Both the position numbers and the translations under genes were made by a program. Under the pieces are notes generated by a model. It was given only the letters and a program-made list of their open reading frames with translations. It ran no database searches and was not told where the DNA came from. From Actinomycetes bacterium (GTDB taxonomy: Bacteria > Actinomycetota > Acidimicrobiia > Acidimicrobiales > Palsa-688), in assembly GCA_021808665.1 (NCBI GenBank), contig JAKBBA010000005.1, forward strand, positions 32,091-96,090: a stretch of 64,000 nt of DNA. Reading direction: 5' to 3'. Below are positions 17,925-26,055 of this stretch, one piece after another (the first letter of the stretch is position 1; every line of letters starts with the position of its first letter).

Positions 17925-18812
17925 CATCATCTCGAACAGGAAAGCGGTTTCCTCCCCGGCGCTCGCCGGGACGCTGTAGCCGGTCTCGTCGTGTATCTCA
18001 GAGAGATGGTCGGCTACGTCCTCCACGGTGAGATCCGGGTTGAAGTAGCCCTTCGTCATCCCTACGAAGAATCGTGCCACGCGCCCCGCTGCGACGGTGA
18101 AAACTTCTCCGCTCACCGAGCACTCCTGCGACGCCAGCCAGGCGACCACAGGGGACACCAACTCGGGGCGCAGCTTCTCCACGGCGTCCCCCATCAGGTC
18201 CTCGGTCATCCTCGTTCGGGCTAGAGGCGCTATGGCGTTCACTTTGATGTTGTACTTGGCGCCTTCGAGAGCCAGAACCCGGGTGAGGCCCACCAGCCCC
18301 ATCTTCGCTGCGCCGTAGTTAGCCTGGCCGAAATTGCCGAGCACGCCCGACTGGGAAGTCGTGTTTATGACACGGCCGTAGCCCTGCTCGCGCATTTTCA
18401 CCCACGCCGGCTGGGTGACGTAGAACGCTCCTTTCAGGTGCACGTCGAGGACCGGCTCGAGAAGCTCCGGGGTGAGGTTGTGGAAAGTCTTGTCCCGGAG
18501 GATGCCCGCATTGTTCACGACGATGTCGACCTGGCCGAAAGCCTCCAGGGCGTGGTCGACGATCGCCTTTCCGCCTTCAGCGGTGGCGACGCTGTTGGTG
18601 TCGGGGACCGCCTCGCCGCCCGCCTGTGCTATCTCGTCCGCAACCCTCTGTGCCGGCCCGCGGTCCGCACCCTCGCCGTGAACGGACCCGCCGACGTCGT
18701 TGACCACGACGCGCGCCCCTCTGGAGGCCATAAGCAGGGCGTGCTGGCGGCCGAGACCCCCGCCCGCCCCGGTAACGATCGCAACCCGTCCGTCGAAACC
18801 TATCTCTGTCAC
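17904..18812 (-). CDS. Short-chain dehydrogenase, 3-hydroxyacyl-CoA dehydrogenase-like
   Basis: This 302-residue SDR has TGAGGGLG at 14-21, NNAG at 100-103, and the catalytic Y166/K170 in NYGAAK. The ND and extended loop (VNDVGGSVHGEGADRGPA) after strand 2 is characteristic of the dehydrogenase domain of peroxisomal multifunctional enzyme type 2 and its bacterial relatives, which oxidise 3-hydroxyacyl-CoA in fatty acid or steroid side-chain degradation. The actinobacterial homologues are usually annotated as SDR with unknown acyl substrate. A TACCGT hexamer seven bases upstream supports GTG 18812. The extra C-terminal 50 residues fit this subfamily. Confidence 0.85.
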   Translation of the reverse strand: MTEIGFDGRVAIVTGAGGGLGRQHALLMASRGARVVVNDVGGSVHGEGADRGPAQRVADEIAQAGGEAVPDTNSVATAEGGKAIVDHALEAFGQVDIVVNNAGILRDKTFHNLTPELLEPVLDVHLKGAFYVTQPAWVKMREQGYGRVINTTSQSGVLGNFGQANYGAAKMGLVGLTRVLALEGAKYNIKVNAIAPLARTRMTEDLMGDAVEKLRPELVSPVVAWLASQECSVSGEVFTVAAGRVARFFVGMTKGYFNPDLTVEDVADHLSEIHDETGYSVPASAGEETAFLFEMMSRFNAG

Positions 18813-18819
18813 GGCGGAT

Positions 18820-18825
18820 ACGGTA
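18820..18825 (-). promoter_or_regulatory. -10 hexamer TACCGT, leaderless SDR
   Basis: TACCGT ends seven bases before the GTG at 18812, with no Shine-Dalgarno sequence between. Confidence 0.45.
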
Positions 18826-18862
18826 GCGGCGAACTATGACCGCTTCCAAACCGGGGGTGGGC

Positions 18863-20101
18863 TCACCCGTTGGGCGTCGCACGGTAAGCGCCTGGCCTGG
18901 CTAGCATCCCCGGCCTCCAGCGCTGAGGGGTTGCAAGGACTGCTCTCGGGTAGTCCTCGAACATCCAACGGGCGAAGTTCGATCGGCTCCAGTCGCTCCA
19001 GGAGATGATCGACAGCGCCTTGGCGGGACCTCCCTGGCGGGCCAGTACGCTCGAGAACACGCGCGACATGCCATGGTCTATCTGCATGCCCCAGCGCAGC
19101 GTGCGCTCGTAGCTCCCGGCCGCCTTGTCCGGCCGGCAAGGGCCGGCTCGGGAGATGCAACTCACGGCGAGGACGCCTGTCTCAAGCGCCTGGGCGATGC
19201 CCTCGCCGGTCATCGGATCGCACGATCCGGCTGCGTCACCGCAAAAAAGGACCCTCCCTCCCAGTGCTGACAGAGGTGCGCGCCCCAGGTAGGTGGGGAT
19301 GGGCCACGAGGACCACCGTCCCGCGGGGACGGTGCGCGGCCCCAGAACCTCAGCTATGCCCGGACGGCTCGTCCAGTCCACGCGCTGGCCGCGCAGGCCG
19401 CTCGCGTGGGCTTGGCTGTCACGCAGAACTCCGTAGCCGACGTTCACCAGCCCGTTGGCGAGCGGGAAGGACCAGGCGTATCCCGGTAGCATGTCAGGCT
19501 CGAAGAAGACCCACAGGTCCCTTGCCAGGGGACCGGCGCCGGCCAGGTACTCCCGGCCTGCGACCCACTCGCCTCGGTAGCCGGGCTGGTCCGAGCCGAC
19601 CAGCTTGCGGACAGCGGACCACATCCCGTCGGCGGCAAGCACGTAGCCAGCTGTCAAGCTCAGATCGGAGGCGGTTCTCACTTCGACCGACGAACCAGAG
19701 GGTGAGCCCTTCACGCTTGTGACAGCCTGCCCCTCGAAGACCGCCGCCCCGGCCTTTCGTGCTAGGTCCACCAGGGCTGCGTCGAGGTGATATCGCCTGG
19801 CGCTGACGGCGAACAGCCCTTCGGCGGGCAGCGGCAGCTCAAGTCTCCGCAGCCCGGGAGCCGCCACGACAGCGCGCGACGCCGACTGCCATGACTGCAC
19901 CGAAGCCGGCGCCAGGCCCAGAGCCTCCAGGCTCCGCAGGGCAGCCGCAGTGAGACCATCCCCGCAGCACTTGTCCCGCGGGAACCGGGCTTTGTCGATG
20001 ACGGCCGTCCGCAACCCGTGGCGAGCTGCTGTGATGGCAGCAGAGGCGCCGGCCGGGCCTGCGCCGACGACGACGGCGTCGAAGCGCGAGCTCACCTCCA
20101 C
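18863..20101 (-). CDS. Geranylgeranyl-reductase-family flavoprotein
   Basis: This 412-residue FAD-dependent reductase has the dinucleotide motif VVVGAGPAGASAA at residues 8-20, the family hallmark DKCCGDGL, and the second FAD motif LFCGDAAGSCDPMTGEGI. Relatives saturate isoprenoid chains of menaquinone, archaeal lipids or chlorophyll; in actinobacteria MenJ-type members reduce one menaquinone isoprene unit. The likely start is GTG 20101 (or 20095), five bases after the methyltransferase stop; an open frame continues upstream but is antisense to that gene. Pairing with a methyltransferase hints at quinone or polyprenoid tailoring, which is inference. Confidence 0.82.
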   Translation of the reverse strand: MEVSSRFDAVVVGAGPAGASAAITAARHGLRTAVIDKARFPRDKCCGDGLTAAALRSLEALGLAPASVQSWQSASRAVVAAPGLRRLELPLPAEGLFAVSARRYHLDAALVDLARKAGAAVFEGQAVTSVKGSPSGSSVEVRTASDLSLTAGYVLAADGMWSAVRKLVGSDQPGYRGEWVAGREYLAGAGPLARDLWVFFEPDMLPGYAWSFPLANGLVNVGYGVLRDSQAHASGLRGQRVDWTSRPGIAEVLGPRTVPAGRWSSWPIPTYLGRAPLSALGGRVLFCGDAAGSCDPMTGEGIAQALETGVLAVSCISRAGPCRPDKAAGSYERTLRWGMQIDHGMSRVFSSVLARQGGPAKALSIISWSDWSRSNFARWMFEDYPRAVLATPQRWRPGMLARPGAYRATPNG

Positions 20102-20106
20102 CCCAC

Positions 20107-20913
20107 TTACCTGCCTGCCATGACCTCGACGTGCACGACGACGAAGACACCCTCGGGGGTCTCGGCCCAGCGCGACCAGGCTTGGGCCATCTCCTCCAGG
20201 TCGCCTCTGGACGCCAGGCCGTAGCGGACTGCCTGGGAAGCGAAGCCGGAGTCGACGCATCGACGGGACCACGTGCCGCCCCAGAACTGCCGCGAGGCTT
20301 CGTCGGCCATCGTCCACGTTGAGCTCGAAACGGCGAGATCCGTGAAACCAGCTTCTCGTACCTGGGACGGCAACTTGCGTCCCGCGTCGCTGTCGGCGCC
20401 GTTGCGTTCGCAGACAGCCTGGTACACGCTTCGCCACCGGTCGAGTCGATCGTCGTCGGGGTACCAGGTGAACGCAGAGTAGACTGCGTCTCTCACTGCG
20501 AGAAGGCCGTTGGGTCTCAAGACTCTGCGCATCTCCGACAGCGCCGCTACCGGACGGCTTAGATGCTGCAGCACTTGATGGGCGTGGACCACGTCGAAGC
20601 TGTGGTCGGCGAAACCCAGAAGGTACACGTCGCCGACCTCGAAACGGACCGAAGACGCCACAGAAGTGGCCTGGTCGAGCACCGTGGGCTCACGGTCTAC
20701 ACCCACCGTGGGGCCCGGCGCCACCTTCGCCGCCAGGTCAGCCGTCAAGGTCCCAGGCCCGCAACCCACGTCGAGTAGGGACATCCCCGGGCGCAGCCTG
20801 CCTAGGAGGTAGGCGGCCGAGTTTGCGGCTGTCCGCCACCGGTGGCTTGCCAACACAGCTTCGGAGTGCCCGTGGGTGTAGGTGTCTGCGCCGCCTTGGC
20901 CTTCGCTGTCCAC
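20107..20913 (-). CDS. Class I SAM-dependent methyltransferase
   Basis: This 268-residue methyltransferase has the SAM motif LLDVGCGPGTLTADLA near residues 46-60, the acidic VGVDRE after strand 2 and FDVVHAHQVLQHL as the strand 4 region, close to the UbiE/Methyltransf_11 group. The substrate is not identifiable. It lies five bases upstream of the geranylgeranyl-reductase-like gene, so the two are probably co-expressed and may act on the same lipid or quinone. GTG 20913 is supported by a TAACCT hexamer eight bases upstream. Confidence 0.8.
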   Translation of the reverse strand: MDSEGQGGADTYTHGHSEAVLASHRWRTAANSAAYLLGRLRPGMSLLDVGCGPGTLTADLAAKVAPGPTVGVDREPTVLDQATSVASSVRFEVGDVYLLGFADHSFDVVHAHQVLQHLSRPVAALSEMRRVLRPNGLLAVRDAVYSAFTWYPDDDRLDRWRSVYQAVCERNGADSDAGRKLPSQVREAGFTDLAVSSSTWTMADEASRQFWGGTWSRRCVDSGFASQAVRYGLASRGDLEEMAQAWSRWAETPEGVFVVVHVEVMAGR

Positions 20914-20921
20914 GACGGGTC

Positions 20922-20927
20922 AGGTTA
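20922..20927 (-). promoter_or_regulatory. -10 hexamer TAACCT, leaderless methyltransferase
   Basis: TAACCT ends eight bases before the GTG at 20913. The divergent tmsA-like gene has an identical hexamer at the same spacing on the other strand. Confidence 0.45.
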
Positions 20928-21052
20928 CCCCGGGGAGCGCAAGATCGGACTTAACTGCCACGTGTCCGACTGCAATCTGACCGGACGGCTGGTTAGCTTT
21001 CCCGCTGAGTCACATCTGGATCGCAGACGCAGACGCCGCCGGCTACGGCGGT

Positions 21053-21058
21053 TAACCT
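21053..21058 (+). promoter_or_regulatory. -10 hexamer TAACCT, leaderless tmsA-like gene
   Basis: TAACCT ends eight bases before the ATG at 21067. A hairpin (CCGCCG-GCTA-CGGCGG, 21036-21051) lies directly upstream. The pattern sets the start at 21067 rather than at a longer in-frame extension antisense to the methyltransferase. Confidence 0.45.
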
Positions 21059-21066
21059 CGCGTGTC

Positions 21067-22485
21067 ATGGTGGCGAACCCGGAACTGCGCGGCACGGCAC
21101 ACCCCCTTGACAAGGCGAGCGGAACCACGACTTATTACGAGCAGGCGGTAGAGAATTTAACCCGCTCCTACCGGGCAGTGCCGAAAGGGGAGAAGGTCCG
21201 CCTGGCCAAGAAGTCGTCTAACCTTTTCAGACAGCGTTCGGCTGGCAAGGTTCACCGCCTCGACGTGTCAGCCTTCGGGTCTGTGTTGTCCGTTGACCCT
21301 CAGGGGCAGTGGGCGGACGTAGGGGGCATGGCAACTTACGAGCACATCGTCGATGCCCTCCTGCCTCACGGTGTCATGCCGAAGGTGGTGCCCCAGCTCA
21401 AGACGATAACCCTCGGCGGGGCGCTGAGCGGGCTGGGCATAGAAAGCACCTCATTTCGCTCGGGCATGCCCCACGAGACGGTGATCGACATGGACGTGCT
21501 GACCGGCGACGGCCGTGTGGTCACAGCACGCCCGGAAGGCGAGCACAGTGACCTTTTCTACGGCTTTCCTAACAGCTACGGGACGCTTGGCTACGCTCTT
21601 CGAGCGAGGATCGAGGTCGAGCCGGTCTCCCCATACGTGCGGCTGCGCCACGTTCGATTCGACTCCTTCGAGGAGGTTGCTGAGTCGATCGGGGTTCTGT
21701 GCGAGACGAGGCGTTTCGAGGGGGCGCCGGTCGACTTTCTCGACGGCACGGTGTTCTCCCGGGACGAGTGCTACCTGAGCGTGGGAACCTGGTCCGACGA
21801 AGCCCCCCTGACCAGCGACTACACGCGCGACGACATCTACTATAAGTCGATACAGCATCGCAGCAGGGATTGGCTATGCACCAGGGACTACCTGTGGCGG
21901 TGGGACTCCGACTGGTTCTGGTGCTCGAAGGCGTTCTACGCGCAAAATGCCGTCGTGCGTAGACTGGCCGGTCGGCGCTTCCTTCGCAGCGACGTCTACT
22001 GGAAGATCATGGCATTCGAGGAGCGCTATAAGATCAAAGCTCGCATTGACGCCCGCCGGGGTCAGCCCGAGCGCGAAAATGTCATCCAAGATGTCGAGGT
22101 CCCCGTCGAACGCCTAGCGGAGTTCCTCGACGGCTTCACCCGGGAGGTTCCAATCCTGCCCGTTTGGCTGTGCCCTCTACGTCAACTGGATCCCGCCGTT
22201 ACCTGGGACCTGTACCCGCTGGACTCGTCGAAGACCTACGTCAACGTCGGCTTTTGGTCCTCGGTGCCAGTGCGTAAAGACGCCGGGCCCGCCTATTACA
22301 ACCGATGGGTCGAAGACGAAGTAGAGCGTCTCGACGGCCGTAAGTCGCTCTACTCGACAGCCTTTTACGAGCCAGAACGCTTCTGGGCGCTCTACAACGG
22401 TCCGGTCTACGAAACTCTCAAAGGTCGCTACGACCCTGACAGTCGGCTCACAGATCTGTACGCTAAGTGCGTGAAAGGCAGTTGA
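21067..22485 (+). CDS. FAD-binding oxidoreductase, TmsA/BfaA-like
   Basis: This 472-residue flavoprotein has a PCMH-type FAD-binding domain (WADVGGMATYEHIVDALLP, then PQLKTITLGGALSGLGIES) and a long C-terminal substrate domain rich in Trp and Tyr. It resembles the DWARF1/delta-24-sterol-reductase-like family. Next to a cyclopropane-synthase-like gene, the closest functional match is TmsA (BfaA), which reduces 10-methylene-stearoyl chains to 10-methylstearate (tuberculostearic acid) in mycobacteria. The pairing, order and adjacent desaturase support this. The assignment is by family and context, since other members of this FAD family have different substrates. Confidence 0.75.
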   Translation: MVANPELRGTAHPLDKASGTTTYYEQAVENLTRSYRAVPKGEKVRLAKKSSNLFRQRSAGKVHRLDVSAFGSVLSVDPQGQWADVGGMATYEHIVDALLPHGVMPKVVPQLKTITLGGALSGLGIESTSFRSGMPHETVIDMDVLTGDGRVVTARPEGEHSDLFYGFPNSYGTLGYALRARIEVEPVSPYVRLRHVRFDSFEEVAESIGVLCETRRFEGAPVDFLDGTVFSRDECYLSVGTWSDEAPLTSDYTRDDIYYKSIQHRSRDWLCTRDYLWRWDSDWFWCSKAFYAQNAVVRRLAGRRFLRSDVYWKIMAFEERYKIKARIDARRGQPERENVIQDVEVPVERLAEFLDGFTREVPILPVWLCPLRQLDPAVTWDLYPLDSSKTYVNVGFWSSVPVRKDAGPAYYNRWVEDEVERLDGRKSLYSTAFYEPERFWALYNGPVYETLKGRYDPDSRLTDLYAKCVKGS

Positions 22486-22523
22486 CACCCGTGTTCGAGC
22501 CTCGTAACAAAGGAGCTGAAGAG

Positions 22524-23798
22524 ATGCTCTCATCCCGCAGCCAAATAGCCAACGTGCTCTACAGCGTAGTCGGTCGTGGAATGCCCCTCGCGATAGAGTC
22601 TTACGACGGCAGCGTCGCCGGCCCACCGGAGGCGTTGTGCACTATCAAGATCCGCGATCCGAGGGCGCTGAACTACGTTGCGACAGCTCCGAGCGACCTG
22701 GGCTTGGCGCGGGCCTACGTGTCGGGATATCTCGACTTGGAAGGAGACGCCTTCACCGCTTTGATGATGCTCGCAGGTGAGCACATCGGCGAGATCAGCT
22801 GGGCCGACAGGCTGAGAGTCCTACGGGGTCTCGGTCCGAAAGTCCTTCGCCCGATCCCGCCGCCCCCCCAAGAAGTACATCCGGGTCTGTGGTGGGGTCT
22901 GCGTCACTCCTTGTCGCGGGACTCGCGGGCGATCAGCCACCACTACGACGTGTCGAACCGTTTCTACGAGTGGCTGCTCGGTCCGACGATGGCCTACACC
23001 TGCGCGGTGTTCCCGAATGCCGACGCGACCCTTGAGGAGGCCCAGGAGGAGAAGGTCGACCTGGTCTGCCGGAAGCTCGGACTAGCCCCCGGGCAGCGTC
23101 TCCTCGACGTCGGCTGCGGTTGGGGGACGATGGTAATCCACGCCGCCCAGCATTACGGTGTGAAGGTGATAGGCGTCACCCTGTCGCGTCAGCAGGCGGA
23201 GTGGGGACAGCGGCGCATTGCCGAGCTAGGCCTTGGTGACCTGGCACAGATTCGCCACGACGATTATCGCAACGTGATCGAAACGGGCTTCGACGCAGTG
23301 AGCAGCATCGGCCTTACAGAACACATCGGAGCGAAGAGCCTTCCCGCGTACTTCCGTTTCCTTGCGGCGAAGTTGCGCCCGCAGGGCAGGCTTCTCAACC
23401 ACTGCATAACCCGCCCTGTGAACTCGTCTCCAAGCCGAACCGGCGGTTTCATCAACAGGTATGTCTTCCCCGACGGGGAGCTCGAATCAGTTGGGGCGAT
23501 CGTGTCGGCGATCCACGACAACGGCCTCGAAGTCCGCCACGAGGAGAATTTCCGCGAGCACTACGCCCGAACTTGTGCAGCTTGGGGGGCAAACCTCGAC
23601 GCAAACTGGGACAAGGCCGTGGCCGAGGTCGGTGAGGGAGTCGCCAGAGTATGGCGACTGTACTTGGCGGGATCCAGGCTCGGATTCACCCAGCGCCGTA
23701 TCGAACTGCACCAGGTGCTTGCGGTCAAGACCGACGAACACGGTTCGTCAGGCTTCCCTCTGCGACGTCTCGACTATTCGAGGCCCACCCGAGTCTAG
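22524..23798 (+). CDS. Cyclopropane-fatty-acid-synthase-like methyltransferase, TmsB/BfaB-like
   Basis: This 424-residue SAM-dependent lipid methyltransferase has an N-terminal acyl-carrier segment, the CFA-synthase hallmark ISHHYDVSNRFYEWLLGPTM (about 135-154), and the SAM motif LLDVGCGWG near residue 192. CFA-type enzymes methylate the double bond of unsaturated acyl chains in phospholipids. Members paired with a TmsA-like reductase produce the 10-methylene intermediate instead of a cyclopropane ring. ATG 22524 is chosen because AAAGGAG sits nine bases upstream; the gap from the tmsA-like stop is 38 bases. A plain cyclopropane synthase remains possible. Confidence 0.82.
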   Translation: MLSSRSQIANVLYSVVGRGMPLAIESYDGSVAGPPEALCTIKIRDPRALNYVATAPSDLGLARAYVSGYLDLEGDAFTALMMLAGEHIGEISWADRLRVLRGLGPKVLRPIPPPPQEVHPGLWWGLRHSLSRDSRAISHHYDVSNRFYEWLLGPTMAYTCAVFPNADATLEEAQEEKVDLVCRKLGLAPGQRLLDVGCGWGTMVIHAAQHYGVKVIGVTLSRQQAEWGQRRIAELGLGDLAQIRHDDYRNVIETGFDAVSSIGLTEHIGAKSLPAYFRFLAAKLRPQGRLLNHCITRPVNSSPSRTGGFINRYVFPDGELESVGAIVSAIHDNGLEVRHEENFREHYARTCAAWGANLDANWDKAVAEVGEGVARVWRLYLAGSRLGFTQRRIELHQVLAVKTDEHGSSGFPLRRLDYSRPTRV

Positions 23799-23816
23799 GG
23801 ATCCCGGCGGAAGGCC

Positions 23817-24770
23817 TCAGGCGGGCACGGCCCTGCGACGGTCTATCGTCGCGCGGTCCGGCCAGCGGACGTCTTTCACCAGGCGGAACTTCTCCATCGC
23901 CTTGATCAGGCCGGCGCTCAGGTCCACCTCGAAGGTCCTCACGCCATGTCGCGCAGAGGAAGGCTCCGCGTGATGGAAGTTGTGCCAGGACTCCCCGAAG
24001 GAAAGTATCGAAAGCCACCACACGTTCTGGCTGCGGTCCTTGGTCTTGAACGGCCGCCTGCCAGTGATGTGGCACACCGAGTTAATAGAGAAAGTCACGT
24101 GGTGCAGTACGAATATGCGGACGAGGCTGCCCCAGATGAACGCTGTCAGGGCTGCGTTCCAAGACCATCCCCACAGCCCTCCGACGAGGGGGGCTATGAG
24201 AAGGGATAGAGCCACCCATGCAATGTATAAGCGTGAGATGAACACCATGTCCGGATCTCCGACGAGGTCAGGGGCATAGCGCTTTTCGTTCGTCGTCTCC
24301 CAGTCGTAAAGCCATCCCACGTGAGAGTAAAAGAAGCCTTTGGTCAGAGCTTTAGCGCTGTCCCCGTAGCGCCACGGGGAGTGAGGGTCCCCGGGCTTGT
24401 CGGAGAAGCGGTGATGGCGCCGGTGGTCGGCCACCCACTGGATGGGTGTGGCCTGCAGGGCAAGGCAACCGGCTATGGCGAGCCCGATCCGCACCGGGCG
24501 GCTCGTCTTGAAACCCCGGTGGGTCAGGTAACGGTGGTACCCGACTGTGATACCCAAGCCGCTGACCGCATAGAGAACACCGGCGATGATGGCATCTCGG
24601 TAGCCCAGCCCGCGGGTCCAGGTGAGGGGAACGGCTAGCACCGTTGCAACGAAAGGCAGGACTATGAAGACCGTCAGTGTGATCTGTTGAGTCCAAGTCT
24701 TGGACCTTGGCTCCGAGGTGTCGTCGGGGGCCAATTCGACTGGATCAAGAACGGACTCTGCTGTGGTCAT
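23817..24770 (-). CDS. Delta-9 acyl-CoA/acyl-lipid desaturase
   Basis: This 317-residue membrane di-iron desaturase has the three histidine boxes HRYLTH (79-84), HRRHH (116-120) and HNFHH (263-267), with hydrophobic segments near 31-50, 58-76, 92-108 and 178-220. It inserts a cis double bond at C9 of stearoyl or palmitoyl chains, giving oleate or palmitoleate. It converges on the TmsA/TmsB-like pair with 18 bases between stops, and would supply their unsaturated substrate. GAGAAGGGG precedes the ATG. A 7-4-7 inverted repeat 33-50 bases upstream overlaps the likely -10. Confidence 0.9.
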   Translation of the reverse strand: MTTAESVLDPVELAPDDTSEPRSKTWTQQITLTVFIVLPFVATVLAVPLTWTRGLGYRDAIIAGVLYAVSGLGITVGYHRYLTHRGFKTSRPVRIGLAIAGCLALQATPIQWVADHRRHHRFSDKPGDPHSPWRYGDSAKALTKGFFYSHVGWLYDWETTNEKRYAPDLVGDPDMVFISRLYIAWVALSLLIAPLVGGLWGWSWNAALTAFIWGSLVRIFVLHHVTFSINSVCHITGRRPFKTKDRSQNVWWLSILSFGESWHNFHHAEPSSARHGVRTFEVDLSAGLIKAMEKFRLVKDVRWPDRATIDRRRAVPA

Positions 24771-24802
24771 GAACCCCTTCTCTCGGGCTGCTAAGTCGGA
24801 CG

Positions 24803-24820
24803 AGACTGTATAGACAGTCT
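24803..24820. promoter_or_regulatory. Inverted repeat AGACTGT-ATAG-ACAGTCT, candidate operator of the desaturase
   Basis: A perfect 7-4-7 inverted repeat lies in the 106-bp divergent gap. On the minus strand it contains TACAGT (24805-24810), a plausible -10 for the desaturase, so a bound dimer would block transcription. It is the clearest operator-like site in the window. The regulator is unknown. Confidence 0.5.
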
Positions 24821-24839
24821 GCCAGCTATGACCGGCTAG

Positions 24840-24845
24840 TACACT
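24840..24845 (+). promoter_or_regulatory. Candidate -10 TACACT for the DNA glycosylase gene
   Basis: TACACT lies 31 bases before the ATG at 24877, which also has GAGGAG seven bases upstream. This would be a leadered transcript. Confidence 0.3.
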
Positions 24846-24876
24846 GAATGGTAACGAGCACGGCGAGGAGCTGCAG

Positions 24877-25542
24877 ATGTCGAGTAGCGCTCAAGTTATC
24901 CCTAGTGGCGCTCGCCGTGTCAGTCACGTGCAAGCCTCCAAGATCCTCGCTTCGCGTAGTCCTGCTATGGCCGGTCTCGTCGCTGTTTGCGGACCGATGA
25001 AACTCGAAGCTTCGGGTATCTCCCACTTCGCGTCGCTTGTACGTTCGATAGTCCACCAGCAGCTTGCCGGGTCTGCTGCCTCAGCCATTCACGCGAGGCT
25101 TCACGCGGCTCTTCAAGGTGCTGTCAGCCCGGAGACGATCGCCGCAACTGGGCGCGACGTGCTGCGCTCGGCTGGCCTGTCGAATGCGAAAGCGGCATCT
25201 ATCTGCGACCTAGCCGAGAAGGTCCTCGATGGTACCGTCGACCTCGAGCCAAGGCGGATTGGGCGTATGACCGACGAGGTCGTGGTGGCCGACCTTTGCA
25301 AAGTTAAAGGCATAGGCGTGTGGACAGCTCAGATGTTCCTTCTGTTCCAGCTTCGCCGTTTTGACGTCTGGCCTGTTGGGGATCTCGGGGTGCGCAGAGG
25401 ATACGGCCTCGCCTTCGGGGTCGAAGCTCCCAGCCCGAGGGAATTGGAGGACCTCGGCGACCAGTTCCGCCCCTACCGGTCGGTGGCCGCCTGGTACTGC
25501 TGGAGGGCGACCGAAGTCCTGTCATCTCGACGTAAGCCGTGA
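24877..25542 (+). CDS. DNA-3-methyladenine glycosylase II, AlkA-like
   Basis: This 221-residue base-excision-repair glycosylase has the HhH-GPD core: SIVHQQLAGSAA, the helix-hairpin-helix LCKVKGIGVWTA (about 141-152), and the catalytic aspartate D169 in WPVGDLGVRRG. It cleaves alkylated purines from DNA, leaving abasic sites. It lacks the N-terminal domain of E. coli AlkA, as many actinobacterial short forms do, and has no C-terminal Fe-S cysteines. GAGGAG before the ATG sets the start. The next gene overlaps its stop as GTGA. Confidence 0.88.
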   Translation: MSSSAQVIPSGARRVSHVQASKILASRSPAMAGLVAVCGPMKLEASGISHFASLVRSIVHQQLAGSAASAIHARLHAALQGAVSPETIAATGRDVLRSAGLSNAKAASICDLAEKVLDGTVDLEPRRIGRMTDEVVVADLCKVKGIGVWTAQMFLLFQLRRFDVWPVGDLGVRRGYGLAFGVEAPSPRELEDLGDQFRPYRSVAAWYCWRATEVLSSRRKP

Positions 25543-26036
25543 AGGCCCCCGAATCCGGAGGTCCCCGTGCGGACCGGCCGGAACCTAAGAGGCTGCTCGT
25601 GGTCCACCACACGGTCTCACCGTCGACTCACGCTTTGCTGATCGCGTGCCTGGAAGGAGCGAGAGACCCGGCGATCGAGGGAGTGGTCGTGGTGGAAGTG
25701 CCGGCACTGCGGGCCTCGGCCGCGGACGCTCTCAACGCCGACGGGGTCGTAGTGGTCGGTCCCGTGAACCTAGGCTACCTGGCGGGGGCGATCAAGCACT
25801 TCTTCGACCAGGTGTACTACCCCTGCCTGGAGTCGACCGCATCCCTGCCCTATGCGGCGGTGCTTCACGCTGACGGCGACGCCACAGGGGCTCTGCGGGC
25901 GCTGGAGTCGATAACGGCAGGCCTGCGCTGGCGCCGCGTCGCCGATACTGAAGTAGTCATGGGCTCTCCGACGGCGGGCCACCTAAACGCCGTCCGGGAA
26001 CTGGGAGGTGTCGCGGCGGCGACCCTCACCATGTAG
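25539..26036 (+). CDS. Flavodoxin-like NAD(P)H:FMN oxidoreductase-family protein
   Basis: This 165-residue single-domain protein has a flavodoxin-like start, LLVVHHTVSPSTHALL at about 20-35, where the phosphate loop would bind FMN, then VVVGPVNLGYLAGAIKHFFDQVYYP, the second FMN loop typical of NADPH-dependent FMN reductases. It is coupled to the glycosylase by a GTGA overlap, though no functional link is obvious. The electron donor and acceptor cannot be assigned. The first 17 residues are Pro/Arg-rich and probably not part of the fold. Confidence 0.7.
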   Translation: MKAPESGGPRADRPEPKRLLVVHHTVSPSTHALLIACLEGARDPAIEGVVVVEVPALRASAADALNADGVVVVGPVNLGYLAGAIKHFFDQVYYPCLESTASLPYAAVLHADGDATGALRALESITAGLRWRRVADTEVVMGSPTAGHLNAVRELGGVAAATLTM

Positions 26037-26055
26037 GTGTCGATCCGCCCGGAGG

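Noticed and set aside
20102..20437. N-terminal extension of the geranylgeranyl-reductase-like frame
   Set aside because: These codons are out-of-frame with and overlap the methyltransferase gene on the same strand, and the FAD motif begins just after GTG 20101.
21036..21051. Hairpin CCGCCG-GCTA-CGGCGG before the tmsA-like gene as an attenuator or riboswitch
   Set aside because: It lies upstream of the likely leaderless start, so it would not be transcribed with that gene, and no riboswitch core is visible.
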